DNA of 64,000 nt from Enterococcus raffinosus (GCF_001886185.1 NZ_JXLA01000015.1:1-64000), one strand, 5' to 3'; shown: positions 9,509-19,172, numbered from the stretch's first letter. Made by a program: numbers and translations. Notes: generated by a model not told the origin, from the letters alone.

Positions 9509-10651
9509 TCAACTAAGCCTTTCCAAAACATTGGCTATCTCAGTCAAGACTTCTGAGTCGGTTTCGGTTTTTTCTAAGTCCTGCAAAAGACTAATCGTTT
9601 CCTCAGGTGCTTTTTTTGTCAGCTGACCTAGTGCCCAGACAGCGGTGCCGCGAATGACTGGCCGCTGGTCCTGTAGACAGGCTTTAATTTCTGGGAGTGC
9701 TTCTTTCCCACCGAGATTGGCTAAGGCGATCAGTGCATTGCGCTGCAGCGGTTTTTTCCCGCGCCAAGAGCCGGCTAAGTGTCCGAATTGTTCCTTGAAC
9801 TCGCGATTTGAGATGGATAGCAGCGGTGCTAGTTTAGGATGGACCTCATCGACTTTTGGCTCCATTTCTTCGTGAAAATGAAAATCTTTGCCACGGTTGT
9901 ATGGACAGACAAGCTGACAGATGTCACAGCCGTAAATGACGTTGCGCATTTTCTTTCGATATTGCTCTGGCATCATGCCTTTGGTTTGTGTTTGATAAGA
10001 GAGGCATTTTTTCGCATTCATCCGACCGTCTCCTAATAAGGCACCGGTTGGACAACCGATAATACAACGTGTACAATCGCCGCAGCCGTTAGACACTGGC
10101 TGGTCTGGCTCGAACTGAATATTGGTGATTATTTCGCCAAGATACACGAAGGAACCATATTCTTCTGTGATCAACAGGCCGTTGCGCCCGATAAAACCCA
10201 GACCCGCTCGTTGCGCGACTGCGACATCCACCAATTCACCTGTATCAACCTGTGGAGCAAAGCGCCACTCAGCTTGAACCTGTTCCGTTTCAGCCTGTTC
10301 TTTAATGAAGGCGATCAGCTTCTTCAGTCGTTCTTCTAAAATGAAGTGATAATCCGTTCCCCACGATGCGCGAGCAAATTGCCCACGTTTTTCATCACGG
10401 GGAACTTTTTCGTGGATTTTGGTTGGATAGGCCAGAGCTATCGCGATGATACTTTTGGGGTCTTCAAAGGTTTCTTCTGGATACAGCCGTTCTTTAATAT
10501 TTTGATGTTCAAAACCAGAAGTATGTCCCAACGAGCGCTGCTCAATCAATGATTCCTCCAAATAATCGAAGGGCTCGGCGGTTGTAAAACCAATTTTATC
10601 TATTCCTAGCTGCTTACTTTCAGCAATGATCCGTTCTTTTAAGGTTTGCAT
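9509..10651 (-). CDS. queG: Epoxyqueuosine reductase QueG
   Basis: Cobalamin-dependent iron-sulfur enzyme for the last step of queuosine synthesis, reducing epoxyqueuosine in tRNA to queuosine. With the chosen start (ATG at 10651, AGGAGTGG upstream) the protein has 380 residues, the normal bacterial length. Visible are two ferredoxin-like 4Fe-4S clusters ([12 protein letters not shown] at about 190-201 and CDICQLVCP at about 242-250), the conserved N-terminal domain, and C-terminal HEAT-like helices characteristic of the Firmicute enzyme. It has its own terminator and an unusual duplicated leader, so it is probably transcribed alone. The ORF extends a further 33 bp upstream, but without a ribosome site. 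Confidence 0.96.
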   Translation of the reverse strand: MQTLKERIIAESKQLGIDKIGFTTAEPFDYLEESLIEQRSLGHTSGFEHQNIKERLYPEETFEDPKSIIAIALAYPTKIHEKVPRDEKRGQFARASWGTDYHFILEERLKKLIAFIKEQAETEQVQAEWRFAPQVDTGELVDVAVAQRAGLGFIGRNGLLITEEYGSFVYLGEIITNIQFEPDQPVSNGCGDCTRCIIGCPTGALLGDGRMNAKKCLSYQTQTKGMMPEQYRKKMRNVIYGCDICQLVCPYNRGKDFHFHEEMEPKVDEVHPKLAPLLSISNREFKEQFGHLAGSWRGKKPLQRNALIALANLGGKEALPEIKACLQDQRPVIRGTAVWALGQLTKKAPEETISLLQDLEKTETDSEVLTEIANVLERLS

Positions 10652-10660
10652 AGTTCCACT

Positions 10661-10878
10661 CCTAGTTCGTATTAACGTAATCATTTTTCAAAAACGGAAA
10701 AATGAATCTGATTCTCTCCACGTGTGTCATTCTACTAATCCCGCTGAAGCCGGAAGTAGAACTGAGATCCTAGTTCGTACTGTGGTAATCATTTTTCAAA
10801 AACTGGAAAAATGAGTCTGATTCTCTCCACGTATGTCATTCTACTAAACCCGCTAAAGCCGGAAGTAGAACTGAGATC
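10661..10878 (-). repeat. Tandem 108-bp repeat in the queG leader, each unit with two hairpins
   Basis: Two head-to-tail copies (10661-10768 and 10769-10878) differ at only a few positions. Read in the queG direction, each holds a hairpin with outer arms TTCTACT and AGTAGAA, an inner CCGGC/GCGGG-type stem with a four-base loop, then an ATTTTTC/GAAAAAT hairpin. Most differences fall in loops or between the stems. They lie between a putative promoter and the queG ribosome site, so both should be transcribed. It could be a duplicated regulatory RNA or a dispersed intergenic repeat. Confidence 0.75.
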
Positions 10879-10899
10879 CTGATACGAAATTACAGGCTT

Positions 10900-10926
10900 A
10901 CTATATCATATGTATCTTGCTTGCAA
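10900..10926 (-). promoter_or_regulatory. Putative queG promoter
   Basis: On the minus strand TTGCAA is followed after 15 bp by TATAGT. This would start transcription about 240 nt before queG, so that both 108-bp units lie in the leader. The spacer is short. The remaining non-coding sequence up to 11087 is AT-rich with nothing else recognisable. Confidence 0.35.
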
Positions 10927-11086
10927 AAGAAATCACCTGTTTTGATCGAGTCCTGTAGAGCAAATTCATCGATATTCACTAGTGTTCACCATTTCTAAAA
11001 ATATATTTACTTCCTACTAATTTTTTGAAAACCAAAAACCAATCCAATAATTAGGTAGCAAACTAGTCAAACCGTGAGCAATGAAA

Positions 11087-11133
11087 AAGAAACCCCGTGC
11101 AACTATCAATGCATGATAGTTACACGGGTTATT
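11087..11133 (-). terminator. Terminator of the PTS-transketolase operon
   Basis: The arms ACCCGTGTAACTATCA and TGATAGTTGCACGGGGT form a long hairpin followed by TTTCTTTTT in the minus direction, right after the transketolase stop. Confidence 0.9.
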
Positions 11134-11139
11134 TTTAGC

Positions 11140-13116
11140 CTACTTATTTTGTTCCATTAATTTCAACGCTTCTTTGACAATTCGCTCTACCGTAAAATCA
11201 TACTCTGCCAATAACTCATTAGCAGGACCCGATTTACCGAATTGTTCGACCCCAATTGATTTCCCTTTAGCTCCTACATATTTTGACCAGCCTAAAGTAG
11301 ATCCTAACTCGATGGACAACTTATTGTCGATTGATGGCGGCAAGACTGAGTCTTTATATTCTTGACTTTGAGCATCGAACAATTCCCAGCTAGGAAGAGA
11401 AACAACGTTGACCGTATACTGATTCAATTGTTCTTTTGCCTTCAAAGCCATCTCTACTTCAGAACCAGTCGCGATTAAGATAATATCCGCGGTATCCGAA
11501 TCTTTTGAAAGGATATACCCGCCTCTTTCAGCTCCTTCGATCTTCACATCAGCAATGGCAGGAACATCGTGACGACCTAGAGCAATAAGGAATGGTCTGT
11601 TTTTGGATTCCACAGCTAACTTCCAAGCAACGATTGTTTCATTCGCTTCTGCCGGACGATATACGACAAGATTTGGCATAGCTCTTAGTGATGCAAGGTG
11701 TTCTACTGGCTGATGTGTCGGTCCATCCTGTCCGACTTGCAGACTGTCGTGCGTCATGATATAAGTCACCGGTACGCCCATTAAGGCGGAGTGACGAATG
11801 GCTGAACGCATGTAATCTGAGAATACTAGGAATGTTCCACAATAGCCTCGCAATCCTCCGTGCAAAGTGATTCCATTACATATTGACGCCATCGCAAATT
11901 CTCGAACGCCAAAGTGAATGTTTGGTCCTTCATGGTTCACTTCATCCATAAACGGCCGACCTTCGATAGTTGTTTTATTTGAAGACGCTAAGTCCGCAGA
12001 GCCTCCTACAAAATACGGCAAATCCTGATAAATACGATTCAACATTTTACCGCTGGCTGTACGTGTCGCCATCTTTTCTTCAGTAAAAAATTGCAATCTT
12101 TCTGAACGAAGCTCCGTTTTTCCTTCAATCATTTTTATCAATTCAGTTGCTTCTACTGGATACGCCTTTTTATAGTCGTCAAAGCTTTGGTTCCATGCTC
12201 GTTCTTGCTTCTCACCTTCAGTGATAATCTGATCAAAGTTTTCTTTTACCTCTTCCGGAATAAAAAATTCATCGTACTCCCAACCAATCGCTGCCTTAAT
12301 TTTCTTCGCTTCTTCCGCTCCCACTGGATTACTATGAATTTTCTCTGTCCCCTGTAAACTAGAGCCGAACCCGATGATATTCTTCACTTCAATTAAAGTT
12401 GGTTTACCTGTTTCTGCTTGCGCTTGTTTAATTGCTTCAGCAACTTCATCGGTGTTATTTCCATCCCTTACTAACAGGGTCTGCCAATTCATTGCTGCAA
12501 ATTTTTGATGGATGTCTTCATGAGAAGAACAGCTTAACGGTCCATCTGAAGTAATGTCATTTGAATCATAAAGAACAATCAGCTTGTCTAGACCTAATTT
12601 CCCAGCGATCGCAGCAGATTCTAACGCCACACCTTCCTCTAAATCGCCATCACCACAAATCGTATAAGTGAAATGATCAATCAGCTGGTATTGTTCTCGA
12701 TTAAACCGCTCACGTAAATGGGCCTCAGCAATCGCCAGTCCGACTGTCATCGAAAACCCTTGCCCTAATGGACCTGTAGTCGCTTCTACACCTGGTGTAT
12801 GAAATACTTCGGGATGCCCTGGCGTTTTACTGTTTAATTTACGAAATTGTTTGATATCTTCCATTGATAATTCATAACCAGATAAATGAAGTAATGAATA
12901 GAGCAGCATCGAGCCGTGACCAGAAGTCAATACAAAGCGATCTCTATTGAACCAATGAGGATTATTAGGGTTGTGCTTTAAATGATAGCGGAACAACTCG
13001 TAACCCATCGGCGCTGCTCCTAAGGGGGCTCCCATATGACCATGGTTTGCATTTTCGACACTATCTACCGTCAAGTTCCGTATTGTCGCGATTGATTTTT
13101 TATCAATAGTATTCAT
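11140..13116 (-). CDS. tkt: Transketolase
   Basis: Thiamine-diphosphate enzyme moving two-carbon units between pentose-phosphate sugars. About 658 residues, the usual length. The N-terminal domain carries the GHMGAPLGAAP region and the ThDP motif GDGDLEEGV through DSNDITSDG; the central domain has the FGVREFAMASICNG region, and the C-terminal domain is complete. The start giving MNTIDKK is chosen because GGAGG lies eight bases upstream; the ORF begins six codons earlier. It is the last gene of an operon with PTS genes, so this copy probably serves catabolism of the transported sugar rather than housekeeping. A pentose, pentitol or ascorbate-like substrate would feed directly into it. Confidence 0.95.
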   Translation of the reverse strand: MNTIDKKSIATIRNLTVDSVENANHGHMGAPLGAAPMGYELFRYHLKHNPNNPHWFNRDRFVLTSGHGSMLLYSLLHLSGYELSMEDIKQFRKLNSKTPGHPEVFHTPGVEATTGPLGQGFSMTVGLAIAEAHLRERFNREQYQLIDHFTYTICGDGDLEEGVALESAAIAGKLGLDKLIVLYDSNDITSDGPLSCSSHEDIHQKFAAMNWQTLLVRDGNNTDEVAEAIKQAQAETGKPTLIEVKNIIGFGSSLQGTEKIHSNPVGAEEAKKIKAAIGWEYDEFFIPEEVKENFDQIITEGEKQERAWNQSFDDYKKAYPVEATELIKMIEGKTELRSERLQFFTEEKMATRTASGKMLNRIYQDLPYFVGGSADLASSNKTTIEGRPFMDEVNHEGPNIHFGVREFAMASICNGITLHGGLRGYCGTFLVFSDYMRSAIRHSALMGVPVTYIMTHDSLQVGQDGPTHQPVEHLASLRAMPNLVVYRPAEANETIVAWKLAVESKNRPFLIALGRHDVPAIADVKIEGAERGGYILSKDSDTADIILIATGSEVEMALKAKEQLNQYTVNVVSLPSWELFDAQSQEYKDSVLPPSIDNKLSIELGSTLGWSKYVGAKGKSIGVEQFGKSGPANELLAEYDFTVERIVKEALKLMEQNK

Positions 13117-13143
13117 TAGTAATTCCTCCAACAAATTCTTTAT

Positions 13144-14418
13144 TTAAAATATACTTTGTAATAATTGTCGGATATAATAAATGAGTAGCCCTACAATATT
13201 AAAGTCTGTTTCTGGGAAAGATGTACCAGTTAAGCCGATATTTTCCATAATTGGGTAGATTAATGCTGGGCCAACAGCAATCAAGATACCCACCACAAAG
13301 GAACCAACCACGCAGCCTTTCCAGCCGCCAGTGGCATTTCCGAATACACCAGCGGTTGCACCAATGAAGAAATAAGGTACTGCTACCGGGATAATCACAA
13401 TTGTTCCAATCAGTCCCATAATGATCATGGTAACTAGCCCACCTGCATAAGCTGCCAGAAAACCAATGACAGTCGCAGTTGGAGCAAATGGAAAGACTAC
13501 CGGACAATCTAAAGCTGGCCTTGCGTTAGGAATTAGCTTTTCTGAAATTCCAACAAACGCGCTGACGATCTCTCCCAGTAACAGTCGTACTCCGGTTATG
13601 ATTACATACAGAGCTGCTGAAAAGCCTAAGCCTTGAAACAATGGATAAACTAACCAATTCACCCCGCCAGATAACTCTTCAACGGCTCCTTTTCCAGCTG
13701 CGATCGCTGCAATATAAAAGAAGATGATCATCGTGATGGAAACCCCTACGACATAATCCTTAAACATGGTTAACCAGCCCGGTAATTTCAGATTCTCCGT
13801 GCTATCCTCCGGTTTACCGACTTTCGAGCCAATCCAACCTGAAATCGCATAACCGACTGTTACATAATGCCCCATTGCCAGCTCGTCATCGCCTGTAACT
13901 TTTCGCATGTACGGCTGAGCGATTGCAGGAAACAACCCGGCACAGATACCTAAAATAATTCCTCCAAAACCGATTGTCAGTGAGTTGTTCATCCCTAAAG
14001 ACTTGAACATGATGGTTAGCAACGCCGCCAAATATAGATTGTGCTGTCCTGTTAAGAAGATATATTTTAACGGCGTAAATTTCGCTACCAGCAAATTACA
14101 CAAAAACCCGATCAACATAACCAGCGAGACAGTCGTACCGAATTTGTCCTGCGCCAGCGCTGTTACCGCTTCGGCTAATGGTAAAACACCTTTTAAGCCG
14201 AACCCTTCTGCAAATAGTGCCTGAAAACTATCCAAAGAGGTAACTGCCGCTGCCGACCCAACTCCAAAAACTAAGAAGCCAACAATCGTTTTTAAGGTTC
14301 CTGAAATCACTTTATCTGCTGGCTGTTTTTGCAGTAACAGCCCTGTTAAGGCAATAATACCAACTAAAATAGGTGCTGAAGATAGTAAATCAAACACCAC
14401 TACCTTTAAGATTCCCAT
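13144..14418 (-). CDS. PTS transporter subunit EIIC, ascorbate (UlaA) type
   Basis: Membrane channel subunit of a phosphotransferase system, 424 residues with about ten or more hydrophobic segments. The segment FTPLKYIFLTGQHNLYLAAL and the glycine-rich FGGIILGICAG region match the L-ascorbate/UlaA permease superfamily rather than glucose or mannose types. ATG at 14418 with AAGGAGG upstream. It lies 18 bp after its EIIB and 27 bp before tkt. The substrate is not proven: the operon lacks the usual UlaG lactonase and decarboxylase genes, so another pentose-related sugar is plausible. Confidence 0.88.
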   Translation of the reverse strand: MGILKVVVFDLLSSAPILVGIIALTGLLLQKQPADKVISGTLKTIVGFLVFGVGSAAAVTSLDSFQALFAEGFGLKGVLPLAEAVTALAQDKFGTTVSLVMLIGFLCNLLVAKFTPLKYIFLTGQHNLYLAALLTIMFKSLGMNNSLTIGFGGIILGICAGLFPAIAQPYMRKVTGDDELAMGHYVTVGYAISGWIGSKVGKPEDSTENLKLPGWLTMFKDYVVGVSITMIIFFYIAAIAAGKGAVEELSGGVNWLVYPLFQGLGFSAALYVIITGVRLLLGEIVSAFVGISEKLIPNARPALDCPVVFPFAPTATVIGFLAAYAGGLVTMIIMGLIGTIVIIPVAVPYFFIGATAGVFGNATGGWKGCVVGSFVVGILIAVGPALIYPIMENIGLTGTSFPETDFNIVGLLIYYIRQLLQSIF

Positions 14419-14436
14419 TGTTTTTCCTCCTTCATA

Positions 14437-14718
14437 TTAATTTTGACTGTCAAAAAAAGCCTGTAATTTTGTTTCAATCTCTTTTTTGTCCATCAGATTA
14501 TTAATCCCAATGATGTAAGGCACCTGACCTTTCAGCTCATCCGCAACATCTACCATTGTAATCAGCAGGTCTCCCTTAAAACTTTTTACATCATCCAATG
14601 TGCTATGTTGGACCTCCAACGGAAACTGGTGTGCTCGCACGACTTGATCCACTTTGATTTTCAACATCATACTGGAACCCATTCCTGTTCGGCAGGCAAT
14701 AAGTGCTTTCTTTATCAT
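14437..14718 (-). CDS. PTS transporter subunit EIIB (lactose/ascorbate/galactitol superfamily)
   Basis: 93-residue cytoplasmic phosphocarrier. The motif ALIACRTGMGSSMM near the N-terminus contains the phosphorylated cysteine (residue 9) in a P-loop typical of EIIB of the ascorbate and galactitol families. It accepts phosphate from an EIIA domain, here most likely the one fused to the upstream regulator, and hands it to the sugar bound by EIIC. ATGA overlap with the upstream gene indicates translational coupling. Confidence 0.93.
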   Translation of the reverse strand: MIKKALIACRTGMGSSMMLKIKVDQVVRAHQFPLEVQHSTLDDVKSFKGDLLITMVDVADELKGQVPYIIGINNLMDKKEIETKLQAFFDSQN

Positions 14719-16781
14719 TTTTGCATCCTCTCTTTCTCAAAGTTTGTGATGAAATCAATAACTTCCTCTGGTTTTTCGGCATTATCCAATATTTGATAAA
14801 AAGCTTCTTGATCCAATAATTCGGCCAATTCAGACATAGCAGTCAAATGAGTTTGATTATCCAATGCACTTAACCCAAAAATGTATTTCACGGGATCATT
14901 CTCTTTGTTACCGAAAACGACTGGTGTCTTTAACGTTGCAATGCTTATACCGATTTTTTTTGCTCCAGATTCAGGACGAGCATGAGGCAGTGCAACATGT
15001 TTTGTAATGACGATATAAGGTCCTGTTTCTTTTGTGGTTTGAATCATTCCATCTATATAGCTAGGTTCTGCAACTCCCGTACTGACTAAAACATCTGTAG
15101 AGTTACGAATAGCCTCTTCCCAATCGGCAGCTTCGACTTGCAATTTCACCAAGTTCTTATTCGTAATTTCACTTAACAACGGATATTCACCTCCTTCTTC
15201 AATAACAATTTTAGAATGATTTGTATCTGCCAGAATCAGCAACTCATTTTCAATTTTTTCATATTGCTCATTAGTAACGTGTTTTTTAACAACCTTTAGA
15301 GCATCTGCTAGTATGGGATCTAGTAATGATTCATCGTTCAATAGTCCGTACACACGCCCAATCAGCTCAAACTTTTCCTTTGCTGTCATGATTGGATTCA
15401 CCACAATAAAGGGAATACTAATACTTAAGATATTTGGGGTAATCGTTGTGGTAAAAACAATATCGAAATGATCTGTTTGTAGTTCTTTATGGTAATCTTG
15501 AACAAAGAATTCGATACTCGGAAAGAGCGATTCGAGCTCTTTTTGCAAAATGATCGAAGTGCCAATTCCATTAGGACATAAAATTAACCCTCGATTTCTC
15601 TTCACTTGCTCCTCTTGTTCCTCAAATGCAGCAGCAGCAAAATGAACCGTCAAAAATGCAATTTCATCTGCAGGTAGTTCTCGCTTAAACAATGGCTGGA
15701 GCGGCCTAATTGCCTCATTCACGAGAGCATAGGTTTCTGAATATTCTTTTTTTATTTTTGGTGTCAACGGATTAATAATTGGTAAATGATAAAATAATCG
15801 ATAGTAGGTTGGTCTAAAATGTTCATACAATCTGCGAGTTACCGCTTCCCTGTCCAAAAATCTAATACCAGATAAGCTCTCAAAACGCGCAATCAATCGC
15901 TGAACAATCTTCTTGATCATTGAACGGTCAGAAGTAGCACTATGGATATTTCCAGTGGATAATCCTAAAATCCATGCAGCGATATAATAGATATTTTCTA
16001 TTCGTTCAATGTCAAAATATTCGCAGATATTCAGACTAAACTGATATTCATTTGACTGCTTATCAATAAAATCACTATTTATTCTTTGGAAGCCTTTCTT
16101 TTTGAAGCGTTGGATTAATAAAATAAAACAATACGTAAACTCCTTAAATTTATTCTCAAAAAAAGAAATTTGATGTTGCTTACTCGCAGCTAAAATCTTA
16201 CTTTCAAATTTTGAGTAATCAATGCTAAACTGCTTTTTCAAATAGCTTTCCAAAAAAAGCTCTCCATTGTCCTGATGCAAAAAGGTAATTATTGTTTTCA
16301 TTACCATGTAGCGAATATTTGCCTCATCACCGGATAAATAATACCCTCTAACTCGAGTGTATTCGACATTAATATCATTCCTTCGAAGCTGCTGTTTCAC
16401 CTCCTTTAAATCACCAACAACTGTAGACCGGCTACTATCCAACATTAGAATCAAATGATCAATCGAAAGATATTCCAATGAACAAGATAAGGTTAAGAGA
16501 ATCATCAACCGACGATTTTCTTTTGAGTGATAAACATCCGAAAAAAATTCCATTTTTAGCAAATAATTTTGCAGATGTTTTTCGGCCTGACCGTTAATCC
16601 TCAGCTCGTTGCCACTGACTTTAATCAACTCTTCACTTTCAGAAAGTAAATCATTGATTTTTTTGATCGAATACGTAATCTGCCTTCGTGTAAGTAAAAA
16701 TTTGCTTTCTAATTCGGCGGTTTCCCTTCGATTTCTAAAAGCAATCTCATGAAGAATTTCTAAATCTTGACTATCAATCAT
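14715..16781 (-). CDS. BglG/MtlR-type PRD transcription activator with EIIB-like and EIIA domains
   Basis: Sugar-responsive regulator of its own PTS operon. 688 residues in order: N-terminal HTH domains (about 1-120), PRD domains with candidate histidines (for example about 330 and 380), an EIIB-like domain with Cys402 in LILCPNGIGTS, and an EIIA domain with LPHAR (His about 600). In this family phosphorylation of the PRDs and the EIIB-like domain reports PTS flux. The operon encodes no other EIIA, so this domain may also serve the transporter. The start has a GAGGAAA site. A cre-like sequence lies just upstream. Confidence 0.93.
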   Translation of the reverse strand: MIDSQDLEILHEIAFRNRRETAELESKFLLTRRQITYSIKKINDLLSESEELIKVSGNELRINGQAEKHLQNYLLKMEFFSDVYHSKENRRLMILLTLSCSLEYLSIDHLILMLDSSRSTVVGDLKEVKQQLRRNDINVEYTRVRGYYLSGDEANIRYMVMKTIITFLHQDNGELFLESYLKKQFSIDYSKFESKILAASKQHQISFFENKFKEFTYCFILLIQRFKKKGFQRINSDFIDKQSNEYQFSLNICEYFDIERIENIYYIAAWILGLSTGNIHSATSDRSMIKKIVQRLIARFESLSGIRFLDREAVTRRLYEHFRPTYYRLFYHLPIINPLTPKIKKEYSETYALVNEAIRPLQPLFKRELPADEIAFLTVHFAAAAFEEQEEQVKRNRGLILCPNGIGTSIILQKELESLFPSIEFFVQDYHKELQTDHFDIVFTTTITPNILSISIPFIVVNPIMTAKEKFELIGRVYGLLNDESLLDPILADALKVVKKHVTNEQYEKIENELLILADTNHSKIVIEEGGEYPLLSEITNKNLVKLQVEAADWEEAIRNSTDVLVSTGVAEPSYIDGMIQTTKETGPYIVITKHVALPHARPESGAKKIGISIATLKTPVVFGNKENDPVKYIFGLSALDNQTHLTAMSELAELLDQEAFYQILDNAEKPEEVIDFITNFEKERMQK

Positions 16782-16808
16782 TTTCCTCAGCTCCTAATCA
16801 AAATATAC

Positions 16809-16822
16809 TGTCAGCGCTTTCG
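16809..16822. promoter_or_regulatory. cre-like site upstream of the PRD-PTS operon
   Basis: TGTCAGCGCTTTCG fits the CcpA consensus TGWNANCGNTNWCA except at the last base. It is 28-41 bp upstream of the regulator start, where CcpA would block transcription. Single-site pattern match. Confidence 0.45.
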
Positions 16823-17318
16823 CTATTCAATATTTATTGAATTCATCTTTTGTTTCAATGTCTTACAAATAATAAACAGACAGGTGTGAAAGAATTAAAA
16901 ATCTCACTCTTATTAACGTTTATTCTGCACTAAAGATAGAATAAAAAAACAGTATGCAAAAATCTGTTTACCTCCAAAAAACTTCCCATCTTTCCATATC
17001 TTGAAATCGAAATGACTTAGAAATAAAAGAATGGCATTCTGATAATCGACATGCAAAAAAAGACACATTCTTCTCGAATGCCCCTTCTTTGTACGTATGC
17101 TAATATATATTTTTTAACAGTTCTGCCAACATTTGACTGGCCTATTTGCTGCCATAACATTCATTAAGTACTAGTAGTATTCATATCACTTTTTTAATAT
17201 CCCAACGATAAATCTTCTGCTACAAATATTTGAATTTCGTCTCGATTTTCCTCCATAATTCTACCAAACAAAACAGCCACTGATCCAACGACCACAGGCT
17301 GCCTCTTCCTATCAAACG
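16823..17318. other. Long intergenic region, mostly featureless, with a possible 33-codon fragment
   Basis: AT-rich sequence between two minus-strand genes. A minus-strand frame from GTG at 17295 to TAA at 17194, behind GGAAGAGG, encodes a protein-like stretch (start MVVGSVAVLFGRIMEEN, end EDLSLGY) that may be a gene remnant; the same frame stays open upstream beyond the GTG. An imperfect inverted repeat (GGCATTC near 17034, GAATGCC near 17077) may be a weak terminator. Nothing else recognised. Confidence 0.3.
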
Positions 17319-17810
17319 CTAAACAATCGGAATATAAATATCCGTCAAACTAGTATCCTTCATATTTTTCGGTGGTTCTGTTACATATAGTTCAAATGGG
17401 ACGGCATCGCGGGACTTGGCTTTGTCTTTAAACAGCCACTCTTGATACATGTACTGCCAGGCCTCGCCGTACTGCTTGGCGTTCATCTCAAAGTGTCCAA
17501 CGCCAAATTTCCCTGAAATGCTAGACTCACACACATTTCCGCTTTCAATTACTTGTGCCTCTTGCGGAATGGTCATCGCGACACTGGTGCGCAACTTCTT
17601 TTCCTGGGTGATAAAAGGATTGTCATCGTACATCGTTAACACCTTGGTTTCGTTTTGAACGATCAAGTCATTCTTAGTTGCGAAGTCAAACAACTCCTTA
17701 AACAGCTTCCCGCTTTGTTTTCTGAATTCTCCATAACTGCCTCGAAAGCGAATATAGATGATTCTTTGATTCGATAATTCCTCTGTGGTGATAGCAATTG
17801 GTTCAATCAT
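17319..17810 (-). CDS. GyrI-like/AraC effector-binding domain protein
   Basis: 163 residues forming a stand-alone GyrI-like (SOUL/BacTrans effector-binding) domain, a fold that binds hydrophobic or cationic small molecules. The typical opening (strand, then IIYIRFRGSYGEF) and the C-terminal YVTEPPKNM plus LTDIYIPIV strand are visible. It starts at ATG behind AAGGAGGAG and lies 37 bp downstream of a short AraC-type DNA-binding protein. In many bacteria these two parts are fused in one Rob-like regulator. Here the stop, spacer, new ribosome site and frame change show they are separate genes, probably acting together. Confidence 0.85.
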   Translation of the reverse strand: MIEPIAITTEELSNQRIIYIRFRGSYGEFRKQSGKLFKELFDFATKNDLIVQNETKVLTMYDDNPFITQEKKLRTSVAMTIPQEAQVIESGNVCESSISGKFGVGHFEMNAKQYGEAWQYMYQEWLFKDKAKSRDAVPFELYVTEPPKNMKDTSLTDIYIPIV

Positions 17811-17847
17811 GGAATCTCCTCCTTGTTTTTTCCTTTTACAAGATTGA

Positions 17848-18222
17848 TTATTCCATGAACCAATCAGGATTTCTTGGCAATTCTTGCTGTTTTCGATAGT
17901 TCATAGGACTGACACCAAATTGTCTTTTAAACGAGCGGCTAAAGGAACTGGAATCTGTATAGCCATATTCCATCGCAATCGTCGTTATCGACAACTTCGG
18001 ATTGACGCGTAAAAAAATTGCAGCACGCTCTAGCTTGAACCTCGTAACGAATTCATTGACGGTCTCAGAGGAATACTGTTTAAAGATTCGATGAAAATGA
18101 AAGTCGGACAAATGAGCATTTTTCGCCAGATCACTTAACGTAATCGTTTCCTTGAGATGACCCTCGATGTAATCTTCGGTTTTGTTTATTAATCGGAGAT
18201 AAACCTGCTTAGAGTTCGTCAT
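17848..18222 (-). CDS. AraC-family DNA-binding protein (HTH only)
   Basis: 124 residues consisting of the two helix-turn-helix units of AraC regulators and nothing else: the first around ITLSDLAKNAHLSDFHFHRI, the second around TTIAMEYGYTDSSSFSRSFK, ending in the conserved FGVSPMNYR. It lacks a ligand domain, which is encoded by the following gene. Ribosome site AGAGGAAAG. Its targets may include the ABC exporter or the decayed protease downstream, but no operator is obvious. Confidence 0.9.
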   Translation of the reverse strand: MTNSKQVYLRLINKTEDYIEGHLKETITLSDLAKNAHLSDFHFHRIFKQYSSETVNEFVTRFKLERAAIFLRVNPKLSITTIAMEYGYTDSSSFSRSFKRQFGVSPMNYRKQQELPRNPDWFME

Positions 18223-18369
18223 CGTCTCTTTCCTCTCTTAAATCACTGATATGCAATTATTATAGCAGAATGGAACCCTCCATTTTTTTCGTCGAACAGT
18301 CTTCTAAAAAACTTCGTGAGGATAAAGATATTGGTTAGTCGTTTTCGATAGCAAGTTTTTCTGTTTGTA

Positions 18370-19063
18370 AATAGTTTTTAGAAAGTATCTATGCAACAAC
18401 GACTAATACCATCACAGAAATAATCCCTGTTTCCCCAACAAGAAACGGCCGCTGGTCAAACACTTCCTGAGCGCAGCATTACAGCAGCCATTGGATACGC
18501 TAAAGCCATAATTAGGATGAATAGGGTTTGCAGCTGGTACCATAAAGGGATCGCCGAAACGTCGCTAGCTAAGAAGACTGGGAGATACCAGAGGAACTAG
18601 AGAATGCCGCAAATTACTGTTCCTTTCTCGAATCCATAGAGCGCATTTAGTTTAGGCATCATTTACCCCCAACAGTCAATTTCTTCACCTAATCCTGTGA
18701 AAAGATAGGTTAATAATAAAAAACAGCTGCGGTCGCTTCAGAAGCTTGAACAGCATGTTCTCACCGAGGACAGAGCTGCCATAAATCAATGCATAGATCG
18801 AATAAGAAATCCCCCAATATATCAGCGGTAATAAAAGAGCATAGAGCAAGTACTTTATTCGTACTTTTCTGATCATCAGCGTCTTTTCTCCTCGGTGATA
18901 GATCAATTGCGGCAACACCAGGACACCACATGAGGAAGGGGCTAGCATCAAGCACGTTCTTATCGATAATCAAGTAATAGAAAATACTGCTGAGAGTTAG
19001 GCAGAGAATAGTAAAAAGAAGCGATGTTTTTCCGTTTTTGTCATCTATTATTCCATTCTTCAA
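18370..19063 (-). pseudogene. Decayed CPBP-family intramembrane metalloprotease
   Basis: Remnants in several frames. The N-terminal part (from ATG at 19063) gives membrane helices and SPFLMWCPGVAAI, then shifts frame near 18900 to one reading LLYALLLPLIYWGISYS. Further downstream (about 18650-18440) a third frame reads YGFEKGTVICGIL-stop-FLWYLPVFL, then ALAYPMAAVMLRSGSV-stop-PA. Both stops (TAG, TGA) fall where Trp (TGG) is expected in CPBP proteins. The expected EExxWR motif region appears lost between the pieces. CPBP proteases are common in bacteriocin immunity and membrane-protein processing. Confidence 0.75.
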
Positions 19064-19128
19064 TCATGCTGGAAGCATGAACCGAGTATGCCATTTGAAG
19101 CTTGTTCTTTCTAAAATAGAATAGTTAA

Positions 19129-19172
19129 AAAACCGAATGAAGACGGGATATCCCAACTTCACTCGGCTTCTT
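19129..19172 (-). terminator. Terminator of the ABC exporter operon
   Basis: In the minus direction GCCGAGTGAAG pairs with CTTCATTCGGT around a loop containing GGGATATCCC, followed by TTTTT. Confidence 0.85.

Noticed and set aside
10661-10926. preQ1 riboswitch before queG
   Set aside because: The short aptamer and A-rich tail expected of class I, and the class II consensus, are not recognisable; recorded only as an unknown structured repeat.
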